Assembly (NCBI GenBank): GCA_963663635.2 | Contig: CAXXMY010000015.1 | Location: forward strand, 1-64,000 | Direction of reading: 5' to 3' | DNA from: Poriferisodalis sp963663635 | Lineage (GTDB): Bacteria; Actinomycetota; Acidimicrobiia; Acidimicrobiales; Poriferisodalaceae | DNA length: 64,000 nucleotides | Shown: one piece after another, positions 26,661 through 34,562 of the stretch | How the letters are laid out: every line of letters begins with the position of its first letter | How positions within the stretch are numbered: the stretch's first letter is position 1 | The notes under the pieces: generated by a model | What the model saw: only the letters and a program-made list of their open reading frames with translations | What the model was told of the DNA's origin: nothing | Databases searched by the model: none | Translations under genes and position numbers: made by a program

Positions 26661-27220
26661 ATGAATCGGCGAGCATGCGGGCAGATCACAGTCGACGGAC
26701 GCCTTGCAAGAACCCTCCTGGATGCCGAATCAATCACCGCGGCGGCGCGACGATCACGGCTGGCAGCCTGGCGGCGATCAGCGCGGCGGCGGCGGCCTCG
26801 AATTCCGCATTCTCGGAATATGCGCGCAGCTGTGCAAGTGATCGATCCGCTGCGCTCAAAGGCGTTCACCCATGCTGCACCAGGTCGACGCCATCAGCGT
26901 CGAGGCTCTCGTTGATGCACTGAAGGGCACCAGTAACCAAGATGGCTTCACGCCCACGCGGGCCATACTCTGCGTAGCGCTACCTCCATGGTCGACGCAG
27001 AAGATGATCGCCCTTCGGGACCCATTTGACGAGATCCGCATGTGCACCGCAACGACACAGGTCATGTCTGGATCGGAGCATGGAAAGATCCGCAGGGCCG
27101 GACCAGCTCAATGCAACTGTCGCAGGGAAGAAGACCAGAGGCACGCCACTCGGCTCGCGCACCGAGGCGTTTTTCCACATTTGGGTCTTGACAGGCGCCG
27201 ACATCTACCGGGGCGGCTAA
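26661..27220 (+). pseudogene. Decayed paralogue Y'
   Basis: The start MNRRACGQITVDG matches MKRCGKTTLDG of Y. The continuation TPCKNPPGCRINH lies in another frame, so the tag is interrupted by a shift near 26700. Further fragments follow in changing frames: SNQDGFTP (Y: QGGFTLSP), GHVWIGAWKDPQGR (Y: GHVWIGGWRNDEG) and LNATVAGKK. Multiple small indels make this clearly non-functional. It is 14 bases after X', as Y is after X. The next 230 bases to IS30 copy D hold no gene. Confidence 0.6.
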
Positions 27221-27452
27221 GGCGCTGGCGCAGGCGCAGGCACCACTGCTGCCGCGTGAGCGCCAGGCGCCATGAGGACGGCGTGTTCTCCCTAGCGGCA
27301 TATGGAAGGCGCTCGGATGAGCAGGGTGACTTGCCGACCCGCCCGAGCCGATCGCCTCCGACCTGTTCGCACTTGCCGGCCTGGATCAAAGAGCAGGGGC
27401 TGAGTGTTGGACGCGCTGCTCTGCTTGCGACGACGATCAGGCACTGATACGG

Positions 27453-28464
27453 GGCAAGCTCTACCGGTGGTTGCGATGTCGGCGGCTGATTCAGTGGTGG
27501 AGTCGGCGGGGCATGTGGTTGAGGTTGTCCTCGATGACCGAGAGCCGCAGCTGCCCGGTCGAGGCTGGTGCCTTTCTCGGCGCAGCAGTCCGTTGGTCTG
27601 CTCGTTGGTGGGTCGCTGCCACGGCGAGCGCCTCAGAAGAACACCTCGATGCCGAGCGCGGCCTCGACGTCGGCCCAGCGGGCCATCTCGCGGCCGTCCC
27701 AGGTGAGGCTATCGGCACGAGCGCTGCGGGTGGCGGCCCAGCGCCGCGGCGGCCGCGGCGGCGATGGGGCGCGCCGTAGCCGTCGGGCAGCGCTGCGGTG
27801 ACCGCGTAGCGGCTGGTGCCTCGGCGAGGGTGACCGCAGCGGGAGGTTCGCTGCCGACGATGAGGTCGCTTGGCCGGGCTTGCACGGTCCTCGACGTCGT
27901 CGGGCCGGTCGGCTGGCGTATTCCCCCAGCGGGCTGGGCTTATGGGCCTGCGCGACACTGCGCGGCCGACGGCGCCGGGCGCGCCGCGGCAGCTTCGCCC
28001 AGGAGCCGGCGGGCAGGCCGCTGCGCGCGTCGTTCGCGTAGCACGCCCGATAGATCGTCTCCGCGCACACGCTCATGCCCGCCTCGCGCAGGTCCGCCGC
28101 CGCCGCGTGCGGGGACCAGCGCAGCTTCAAGCGCTCATCGACCGCAGCGGCCAGCACCCGATCGACCGCCAGCTTCGAGGCCCGAACGCGCCGCGCCCTC
28201 GCACATGCCCACGCGTGCGCCGAGCGGGCGTCATAGCCCGCCCGCCCGCCGCAGCGGGCCACCTCGCGATGCACCGTCGACGGATCACGGCCCAGCCGCC
28301 GCGCTGCGTCCGCGACACTGCGGCCCGCCCCGAGCGACGACTCGACGAACACCCGCTCATCCAAACTCAGCCTCGCTGCCATACTGGACACCTCCATCGG
28401 TCGGCTGCATGTGTTCGCAACGGTCATCATGACCGTTCACTTGCAACCACCGATGGAGTTCGCC
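27453..28464 (-). mobile_element. IS30-family element, copy D (degenerate)
   Basis: Both ends are recognisable (27453 GGCAAGCTCTACC; 28464 reading inward GGCGAACTCCATC), but many small deletions shorten it to 1012 bp, concentrated in the half encoding the catalytic domain and next to the right end. No target duplication is visible. It is the oldest-looking of the five copies. Confidence 0.85.
27491..28382 (-). pseudogene. IS30-family transposase, copy D (multiple deletions)
   Basis: The N-terminal ~150 residues read well (RLSLDERVFVESSLG; ADAARRLGRDPSTVHREV; AGMSVCAETIYRACYAND). Beyond PSPLGEY many deletions of one to several bases destroy the frame; isolated pieces such as LTWDGREMARWADVE remain, lacking a Gln. 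The tail encoding IYTQL is missing. It still keeps the GGAGG-preceded start at 28382. Confidence 0.8.
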
Positions 28465-29116
28465 GACATACTGGCCAACTGCATCGAAGAGTGCGGGAAA
28501 CTAACGCAGGAACATGTTTCCGCTGCCTTCGGACGTGTGCGGCATACGGTCTCTGAATTTCATGACGGCATCTTCTCAGACCTGCCTGCCTCAAAGTTGT
28601 TGAAGCCGTTGAGGAAGCGTGATGCATGGATGGGATACCTGCTGGACTCGGCCTTCGTTGATCTTCTCTGGCGAATACCGATCCAAGAATCACGCAATCG
28701 TGCAGGAGAGTTGTTGTGCGACCGGATCGTTGTCGCGGTGCGTGACTACCGGGCAACATCTGAATTCGGAGCACTGCCAGAGGAAGATCTCCCGCACCGA
28801 CCGTTCGCCCTCGACGAGCGGCTCGTGTGGGTCACAGAATCAGCATGTGAAGAAATAAGCCACGCCGTTGCCAGCTCAACGACTCCGACCCTCTCGGCTG
28901 ACATGTTCCCTGTTCCGGCTGCAACTGTCGTATTCCATATCCCTGCCCGCATGGGACCAGTGAGCGGCATCGGTGTGTTCCGTTGGGCGCTTGGCGAGTA
29001 CGAAGGCAGCGATGTCGTCTGGGTGGAATCCACCGCTCCTTTGATGCACACCGGGTTGCCCGTCAAGAGAGCCGCATGCATTCCCCTGGGACACAGGTGC
29101 GAGGAATTTGAGGACC
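28465..29116 (+). pseudogene. Gene fragment caught between two IS30 left ends
   Basis: The frame is open across the whole interval from IS30 copy D to the left end of copy E and encodes ~217 residues of natural-looking protein: EECGKLTQEHVSAAFGRV, DAWMGYLLDSAFVDLLWRIP, RIVVAVRDYRATSEFGALPE, FHIPARMGPVSGIGVFRWAL. Neither its own start nor its stop is present: both ends run into IS30 sequence, and continuation beyond copies D and E was not found. No family is recognised. Confidence 0.45.
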
Positions 29117-29149
29117 GGCGAACTCCATCGGTGGATGCTCCTATGTTTG

Positions 29150-30352
29150 TCAACTCCCGGTCTGTGCGAGGTGTCGCTGGTAGCGTTCGGCGAGGTCGCG
29201 GTTGTGGATGATGCCTCTTTCGAGTTCGGATATCCGGTTGGGTGCGGCTCCGAGGGCTCGGGCTGTCTGGTGGATGGTGAGCCCTCGTTGGGTGCGGTGG
29301 CGGCGCAGGTCCGCTCCGTGGGCGACGTCGGGCGGGTCGATGATCAGCTTGTAGACCTCGCGTGCGATGTGGCGTTTGAGGCAGCGGAGTATCTCGCGTC
29401 GGGTCTTGCCCTCGGCGGTGAGGCGGGCGGCGTAGGCGATGCTGCGCTCGTCGACGCGCAGGCGGACCATCGCGATGCGCCACAGTGCGTTGTTGGCCTG
29501 GCGGTTGCCGCCGCGGTTGAGCCGGTGGCGCACCGTTCGGCCTGAGGACGCCTCGATGGGGCTGGTGCCGCACAGGGCGGCGAAGGACGCCTCGCTGCGC
29601 AGCCGCTCGGGGTTGTCGCCGGCGGCGACGAGCAGCGCGGCCGCGGTCTCCGCGCCGACGCCGCAAGCGCCCAGCAGCGCCGGGTTGGCTCGTTCGCACA
29701 GGCGGCGCAGCTCGGCGTCGAGGTGCTTGATCTCCGCGGTGAGAGCCTGGTGGCGGCGGGCCAGGGAGCGCAGCGCCCGCTTGGCCGCAGCGCGGACGAG
29801 ATCACCGTCTGTGCCGGGCCGCATCCGGGCGCAGGCCTCGACGGTGCGGGCCGTGTTCAGTGCCCGCAGGCGGTCTTTGACGGGCTCGGGGGCGGTCACG
29901 ACGACAGCGTCGATCTGGTTGGCGGCGACGGTGCGGGCCTTGACCGCGGAGCGGCGCGCCACACGCAGGGTCCTGATCGCCTCGACGCATCCGTCGGCGC
30001 TCTTGGGCACCACTGCGGCACTGCCGTTGAGCGCGGCCCGTGCCGCTGCCTCCGCGTCGACGGTGTCGGTCTTGCCGCGGCGGCGGCGCATCTGGCGGTT
30101 CGGGCGGTTCACATCGACGACGTCGACGCCGGCAGCCGTGAGGTGCCGGGCGAGGCCCGCGCCGTAGGAGCCGGTTCCCTCCACGCCGACGCGCTCGACG
30201 CCGAGCCATCCCAGCAGCGCCGTGTAGCCGGCGGTGTCCGCGTCGAACGCGGCGCTGCCCAAGACCCGTCCGGCGCCGTCGAGGACGGCGGCGACATGGG
30301 TGTGCTTGTGGGTGTCGACCCCGCCGAATACGGCGGGGTGGTCCTGTGTCAT
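29150..30352 (-). CDS. IS110-family recombinase with C-terminal XRE-like domain
   Basis: A 400-residue IS110 transposase/recombinase. The N-terminal DEDD RuvC-like domain begins FGGVDTHKHTHVAAV (first Asp) with GVEGTGSYGAGLARHL and RRGKTDTVDAEAAAR further on. The C-terminal transposase_20 domain contains ALCGTSPIEASSGRTVRH, with the Ser expected to attack DNA, and NRGGNRQANNALW. The last ~50 residues (RRHRTQRGLTIHQTARALG, APNRISELERG) look like an XRE helix-turn-helix, an addition to the usual core. Such enzymes are guided by a bridge RNA. Confidence 0.88.
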   Translation of the reverse strand: MTQDHPAVFGGVDTHKHTHVAAVLDGAGRVLGSAAFDADTAGYTALLGWLGVERVGVEGTGSYGAGLARHLTAAGVDVVDVNRPNRQMRRRRGKTDTVDAEAAARAALNGSAAVVPKSADGCVEAIRTLRVARRSAVKARTVAANQIDAVVVTAPEPVKDRLRALNTARTVEACARMRPGTDGDLVRAAAKRALRSLARRHQALTAEIKHLDAELRRLCERANPALLGACGVGAETAAALLVAAGDNPERLRSEASFAALCGTSPIEASSGRTVRHRLNRGGNRQANNALWRIAMVRLRVDERSIAYAARLTAEGKTRREILRCLKRHIAREVYKLIIDPPDVAHGADLRRHRTQRGLTIHQTARALGAAPNRISELERGIIHNRDLAERYQRHLAQTGS

Positions 30353-30418
30353 GATGGTGATGCCTCCTTGTGGTCATCTCACTGTCGGGGGCGCCACCGG
30401 CCGCGACGGCGGACAGAA

Positions 30419-30586
30419 CACTCACGGTGTGGCTTACAAGGCTCCTATCGGGTCACATCCGTCGGGCCGGTCGGTGCGCGCCCCGCCGACCAGAGAAAGC
30501 CGACAGATCCACCGCAGGGCACCACGAGGGGCCGGTTGCAACTCGGGTCAGACCCTCTCCTGCCGACAGGGCCCAACCATTATGAG
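30419..30586 (-). ncRNA. Candidate bridge RNA of the IS110 element
   Basis: On the minus strand, upstream of the recombinase gene, four short segments occur in the order reported for the IS621 bridge RNA. TTGCAACC (30541-30534) equals the left target half. CGGTGG (30514-30509, with two more matches just 5') is complementary to the right target half CCACCGATGG. ATAGGAGC (30448-30441) equals the element's right end. TGAGTG (30424-30419) is complementary to its left end CACTCA. Hairpins CCTG-TCGG-CAGG and GGGTC-T-GACCC precede the first guide. Transcript ends are not determined. The matches are short, but all four are in the right place and polarity. Confidence 0.6.
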
Positions 30587-30652
30587 TGTTGCAAGTGAAC
30601 GGTCATGATGACCGTTGCGAACACATGCAACCGACCGATGGAGGTGTCCAGT

Positions 30653-31627
30653 ATGGCAGCGAGACTGAGTTTGGATGAGCGGGTGTTCATCGAGTCGTCG
30701 CTCGGGGCGGGCCGCAGCGTCGCGGACGCAGCGCAGCGGCTGGGCCGTGACCGGTCCACGGTGCATCGCGAGCTGGCCCGCTGCGCCGGGCGGGCGGGCT
30801 ATGACGCCCGCTGGGCGCACGCGTCGCCATGCGCGAGGGCGCGACGAGAGCGAACGCCCAAGCTGGCGGCCGATCGGGTGCTGGCCGCCGCGGTCGATGA
30901 GCGCTTGAAGCTGCGCTGGTCCCCGCACGCGACCGCGGCGGACCTGCGCGAGGCGGGCATGAGCGTGTGCGCGGAGACGATCTATCGGGCGTGCTACGCG
31001 AACGACGCGCGCAGCGGCCTGGCGGCGGGCACCTGGGCGAAGCTGCCGCGGCGCGCCCGGCGCCGTCGGCCGCGCAGCGTCGCGCAGGCCCAAAAGCCCA
31101 GCCCGCTGGGGGAATACCGGCCGATAGCCGACCGGCCCGACGACGTCGAGGACCGTATAGAGCCCGGCCACTGGGAACGCGACCTCATCGTCGGCAAAGC
31201 GAACCTCACCGCCGCGGTCACCCTCGCCGAGCGCACCAGCCGCTACACGGTCACCGCAGCGCTGCCCGACGGCTACGGCGCGCCCCAGGTCGCCGCCGCG
31301 GCCGCCGCGGCGCTGGGCCGCCAGCCCGCAGCGCTCGTGCGCACCCTCACCTGGGACCAAGGCCGCGAGATGGCCCGCTGGGCCGACATCGAAGCCGCGC
31401 TCGGCATCGAGGTGTTCTTCTGCGAGCCGCGCTCGCCGTGGCAGCGACCCACCAACGAGCAGACCAACGGACTGCTGCGCCGATGGCTCCCCAAAGGCAC
31501 CAGCCTCGACATCGCACAACTGCGGCTCTCGGTCATCGAGGACAACCTCAACCACATGCCCCGCCGACTCCACCACTGGACATCAGCACACGACATCTAC
31601 ACTCAACTCACTTGCAACCACCGGTAG
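30653..31627 (+). CDS. IS30-family transposase, copy E
   Basis: A complete 324-residue transposase, nearly identical to copy B: helix-turn-helix at residues ~5-40, then GHWERDLIVG, LTWDQGREM and PWQRPTNEQTN carrying the DDE residues. GGAGG lies 8 bases upstream of the ATG. The protein should be functional, but the element's left end is disrupted by the IS110 insertion 60 bases upstream, so E itself is probably immobile while able to supply transposase to copies A to D. Confidence 0.9.
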   Translation: MAARLSLDERVFIESSLGAGRSVADAAQRLGRDRSTVHRELARCAGRAGYDARWAHASPCARARRERTPKLAADRVLAAAVDERLKLRWSPHATAADLREAGMSVCAETIYRACYANDARSGLAAGTWAKLPRRARRRRPRSVAQAQKPSPLGEYRPIADRPDDVEDRIEPGHWERDLIVGKANLTAAVTLAERTSRYTVTAALPDGYGAPQVAAAAAAALGRQPAALVRTLTWDQGREMARWADIEAALGIEVFFCEPRSPWQRPTNEQTNGLLRRWLPKGTSLDIAQLRLSVIEDNLNHMPRRLHHWTSAHDIYTQLTCNHR

Positions 31628-31644
31628 AGCTTGCCCACGTTCGG

Positions 31645-32439
31645 CTAACCGAGAGGTTCGATGACAGCTTGGGCTGCCGCGACGAGGTCTTCTGCCCAGT
31701 GCTCTGCCCGGTCTACTGCCCGCTCGGGATCGGGATGGGTGTCGGGTATCGATGCGGGGTCGGTACCGACGAGGTCTACAGGCCGGACGCCGAGACCCGC
31801 GTGGGAAGAGAACCACCATGAGGCGACGCCCCATGGGTCTCCCACTGCGTTCAGCATCTCGTTCACTGCGCGGACGGCTTCGTACACGTCCGACCGGTTT
31901 GGGTCGAATTGAAACTCTGGGTAGAGATAGCCGCGGCCCCATCGCAGTCCGACCAGCCACGACCGTCGGCGGTACTGGCTGACCTTCTCCCGGTTCGAGG
32001 GCTTGACCCCAAGCGCAACAGCGGCGACGCGGGCTTCGAGCATCGGCTCCTGCCAGATCGCAGCCATGGCTTCGCCCTTTAGCCGGGCCCGGTGGAACAG
32101 TTTGCGTTCAATGTCATCGACGACCTTGCGAGGACCGCCGGCGAACTGACGGGAGATGTCGTCCCGCATGGCGTAGAGCACAAGGAGGCTCCGCACGTCG
32201 GTCTCGTGGTCTGCAAGCGAATGGTGGAGTGCAGCAACCGACGCAGCCGTGTCTAACAAGAGCGTGTCGTCGAATTCCAACGCCGCGATGAGAGCGACGA
32301 CGAGTTCAGAACGGTCTCTCGACCACTGCGCCGTGATCTTGGCCAGCAATTGTGAGAGTTCGTGCGAGTCCAGCCCTTGGCCCCAATCCACGAACCGTTC
32401 GTAGATTTCTTTGTCGACAGTCGTCGCGCTGCTCGCCAT
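31645..32439 (-). CDS. MbcA/ParS/Xre-type antitoxin-like protein
   Basis: A 264-residue protein. The C-terminal half contains WGRGYLYPEFQFDPNRSDVY near residue 168, then NEMLNAVGDPWGVASWWFS and SSHAGLGVRPVDLVGTD, the pattern of the toxin-binding domain (DUF2384, MbcA/ParS/Xre) in antitoxins of RES-domain NAD+-degrading toxins. The N-terminal ~150 residues are helical and lack a clear family. The toxin gene is expected downstream on the minus strand, but IS30 copy E begins 9 bases after the stop and no RES gene is seen. It may be an orphan regulator. Confidence 0.6.
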   Translation of the reverse strand: MASSATTVDKEIYERFVDWGQGLDSHELSQLLAKITAQWSRDRSELVVALIAALEFDDTLLLDTAASVAALHHSLADHETDVRSLLVLYAMRDDISRQFAGGPRKVVDDIERKLFHRARLKGEAMAAIWQEPMLEARVAAVALGVKPSNREKVSQYRRRSWLVGLRWGRGYLYPEFQFDPNRSDVYEAVRAVNEMLNAVGDPWGVASWWFSSHAGLGVRPVDLVGTDPASIPDTHPDPERAVDRAEHWAEDLVAAAQAVIEPLG

Positions 32440-32513
32440 GTCTGCGCCCCGAACTTATGGCATGAAATAGCTGACGCTCACATAGTTTAATCATCACCGT
32501 CAGAAACGTCATT

Positions 32514-33653
32514 CTATGGCCGTTCCGCGGCTGCTCGGGCGTCTTGTAGGGGCGGGGCGACGTTGCGGACGGTGAACACACCGATGGCGGCGATCAGGAC
32601 GAGGCCCGCGCCGATGGCTCCCAGCGCGGTGGTGCCCACGCCGTCGATCAGCAGACCGCCCAGCAACGGTCCGCCGGCGCGGCCTGCGGCCATCACAGCC
32701 TGGGCGTCACCGGCTCGCTCTTCGGGATAGCGGGACCGGCTGGCCAGGACTTCGAACACTCCCGGTACCGCCAGCCAGAAGAAGAAGCCCCACGCCACGA
32801 GCGCACCGAGGAACAGCCACGATTGCGCTGATGTCGCGAGGAGGATCAGGCACACCGCTGTGGCTGCCATCGCGGGGCTGGGAAACTTGCGGGGAGCTTT
32901 CCATCGAACCGCCGGGATCCCGACCAGGGCGTTGAGACTGAAGGCGACGGCGATGACCGGCACCGACACGGACGCGTTGCGAGTTCCCAGCACCACGGCG
33001 AACACGAAGACCGAAGAGCCGCCGAGGCTGAACAGGCCCAAACAGATCAACAGAATCCGGGCGGCGGGCACGGCGCGGTTGCGCGTCGTCGCTCTTGGAA
33101 GATGGTCCACTGCGCTTCGATAACCAAACGCGAGAGGGATCAGCGACACGCCCGCCAGCGCAGCGAACACGAGCCGCGCGCCGCCAGCTGTGAGGAGCAC
33201 CGAGATGAGCGGTGCGGCGATCAGCCCGACCAAGGGGTCCGTCACGGCCACATCGTCCATGCGGCGCGTGTTGCCGAAGGCCTGCACCCATCCGTACCAG
33301 GCCACAAGCCCGAGCGCGAGGCCGCTGGTGAGCCGCAACGCCACAAGCACCGCGAATGGGGGCAGGGCGGCCGAGGTCAGGTTGGCTGCCGCGGCCATGC
33401 CGAGACTGGTGACAAAGACCCACCCGCGTGGCTGCAGCCAGCGACCGGCGCCCCATGAGGTCACCACGAATCCGCCCAGCTGGAACACCCCGATCATGGA
33501 AGCCGCGCCGAGGCTGATGCCGTAGTGGTCGGAGATCTCCGACAGAAGGAACGGCGTCGACACGAACGCGAGGACGCTGAAGCCGACCGCGAGCAGGATG
33601 CCGATCTTGACTGTCGGCCGCAGCAGCAGGGCGAGCCGGATGGGGAATTGCAC
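32514..33653 (-). CDS. MFS transporter
   Basis: A 379-residue major facilitator with about 12 predicted membrane segments (for example ILLAVGFSVLAFVSTPF, LVALRLTSGLALGLVAW, SWLFLGALVAWGFFFWLAV). The substrate cannot be deduced. It lies 36 bases downstream of a TetR gene on the same strand, probably in one operon, and the divergent monooxygenase starts just beyond. This suggests a regulated efflux or uptake function tied to the oxidised compound. It marks the first gene on the core-like side of the island. Confidence 0.75.
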   Translation of the reverse strand: MQFPIRLALLLRPTVKIGILLAVGFSVLAFVSTPFLLSEISDHYGISLGAASMIGVFQLGGFVVTSWGAGRWLQPRGWVFVTSLGMAAAANLTSAALPPFAVLVALRLTSGLALGLVAWYGWVQAFGNTRRMDDVAVTDPLVGLIAAPLISVLLTAGGARLVFAALAGVSLIPLAFGYRSAVDHLPRATTRNRAVPAARILLICLGLFSLGGSSVFVFAVVLGTRNASVSVPVIAVAFSLNALVGIPAVRWKAPRKFPSPAMAATAVCLILLATSAQSWLFLGALVAWGFFFWLAVPGVFEVLASRSRYPEERAGDAQAVMAAGRAGGPLLGGLLIDGVGTTALGAIGAGLVLIAAIGVFTVRNVAPPLQDARAAAERP

Positions 33654-33689
33654 CAGCGGACGCTACTGGTGGGGGCGGGTGTTCGAAGG

Positions 33690-34397
33690 TCAGGCGGGCT
33701 GCAGGCCGGTGAGGACCATGGCGGCGAATTGGCGGGCGAGGTCGTCGAGGCACAGTTCGCCGCCGGGGCGGTACCAGCTCACGAGCGAATTGAGGCCCGA
33801 GATCATCAGCCGGGCGAGGACCTTGGCGTTGGTGTCGGAGCGCAGCGAGCCGTCGGCTTGGCCTTCAGAGATCAGCCCCACCCAGAGGTTCGCGAATTCG
33901 CGCAGCGGCACGGTGAGGTTCTCGCGGGTGTGCGGGGGCGATTCGTTGTAGCAGCGAATGTTGGCAACGGTGAAGCTGCTCTCGGCCACGATGCAGTTCA
34001 CGTAGGCCACGACGGTCTCGGCCAGCCGATCTGAGCCCGAGGCATCAGGACCCAAGGCCTCAAGCCCGGCATCAATGGCCTCGCGGGCGTGGTCGATGCC
34101 GACTCGCAGCACTTCCTCGACGATCGCGTCCTTCGAATCGAAGTGGTAGTAGAGGCTGCCGGCCTGCATCTCCGCGGCGGCAGCGATGTCGGTCAGGGTG
34201 GTGGCGGCGTAGCCGCGGCACGACAGCAGGAGCGCGGCGGCGTCAAGGATGCGCATCCGGCTGCGCTCGCCTTTGCGGACCCGACGACCGTTGCCTGCGC
34301 CGCCGTTGTCTAGGTCTGCACCGGCATCGGCGGCAACGGCGGCGTCTGCGGGACCCGACTCGGCTGAGCTGTCGGTGGCTGCATCGGTGCTTTCCAT
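33690..34397 (-). CDS. TetR-family regulator
   Basis: A 235-residue regulator with an alanine/aspartate-rich N-terminal extension and a TetR helix-turn-helix at residues ~45-95: MRILDAAALLLSCRGYAATT, LTDIAAAAEMQAGSLYYHF, SKDAIVEEVL. The C-terminal ligand domain resembles that of KstR/FadR-like TetR proteins only loosely. It is divergent from the monooxygenase gene and upstream of an MFS gene, so it likely controls both. The intergenic region 34398-34562 should contain the operators; none was identified by eye. Confidence 0.8.
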   Translation of the reverse strand: MESTDAATDSSAESGPADAAVAADAGADLDNGGAGNGRRVRKGERSRMRILDAAALLLSCRGYAATTLTDIAAAAEMQAGSLYYHFDSKDAIVEEVLRVGIDHAREAIDAGLEALGPDASGSDRLAETVVAYVNCIVAESSFTVANIRCYNESPPHTRENLTVPLREFANLWVGLISEGQADGSLRSDTNAKVLARLMISGLNSLVSWYRPGGELCLDDLARQFAAMVLTGLQPA

Positions 34398-34562
34398 GCC
34401 GGATGTGAACTTAGCCCTGAACGAGCGTTTATGCAGTGGCCGGACGCACAGCGGGAGACCCGCATCTGCGGGGGCCCGCCGGGCCGCGCCGAAGCGCGCT
34501 CACCTACACTCCGCGAGGCGGCCCGCCACAGGCAGTCGCGAGCCGAGCCGACGGGAGCCAGG

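Larger units (their letters stand above)
29135..30586 (-). mobile_element. IS110-family element nested in IS30 copy E
   Basis: The element has no terminal inverted repeats, as is normal for IS110. Its edges are defined by the broken IS30 repeat: GGTGG at the 29134 side and TTGCAAG at 30589. It contains one transposase on the minus strand, a short 3' side (15 bp) and a 236-bp non-coding side upstream of the gene, the place where IS110-group elements encode a bridge RNA. Confidence 0.85.
29117..31635 (+). mobile_element. IS30-family element, copy E, interrupted by IS110
   Basis: The outer 18 bases of the left repeat (GGCGAACTCCATCGGTGG) lie at 29117-29134; the repeat resumes at 30589 with TTGCAAGTGAACGG and the element ends at 31635. 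The 1.45 kb between is an IS110 element. The transposase is intact. No exact target duplication is seen (ACC before, CAC after). Confidence 0.88.

Noticed and set aside
27453..31635. IS30 copies D and E as a composite transposon with the 28465-29116 gene as cargo
   Set aside because: Outer flanks show no shared target duplication, and testing an inversion between the copies did not produce matching duplications either.
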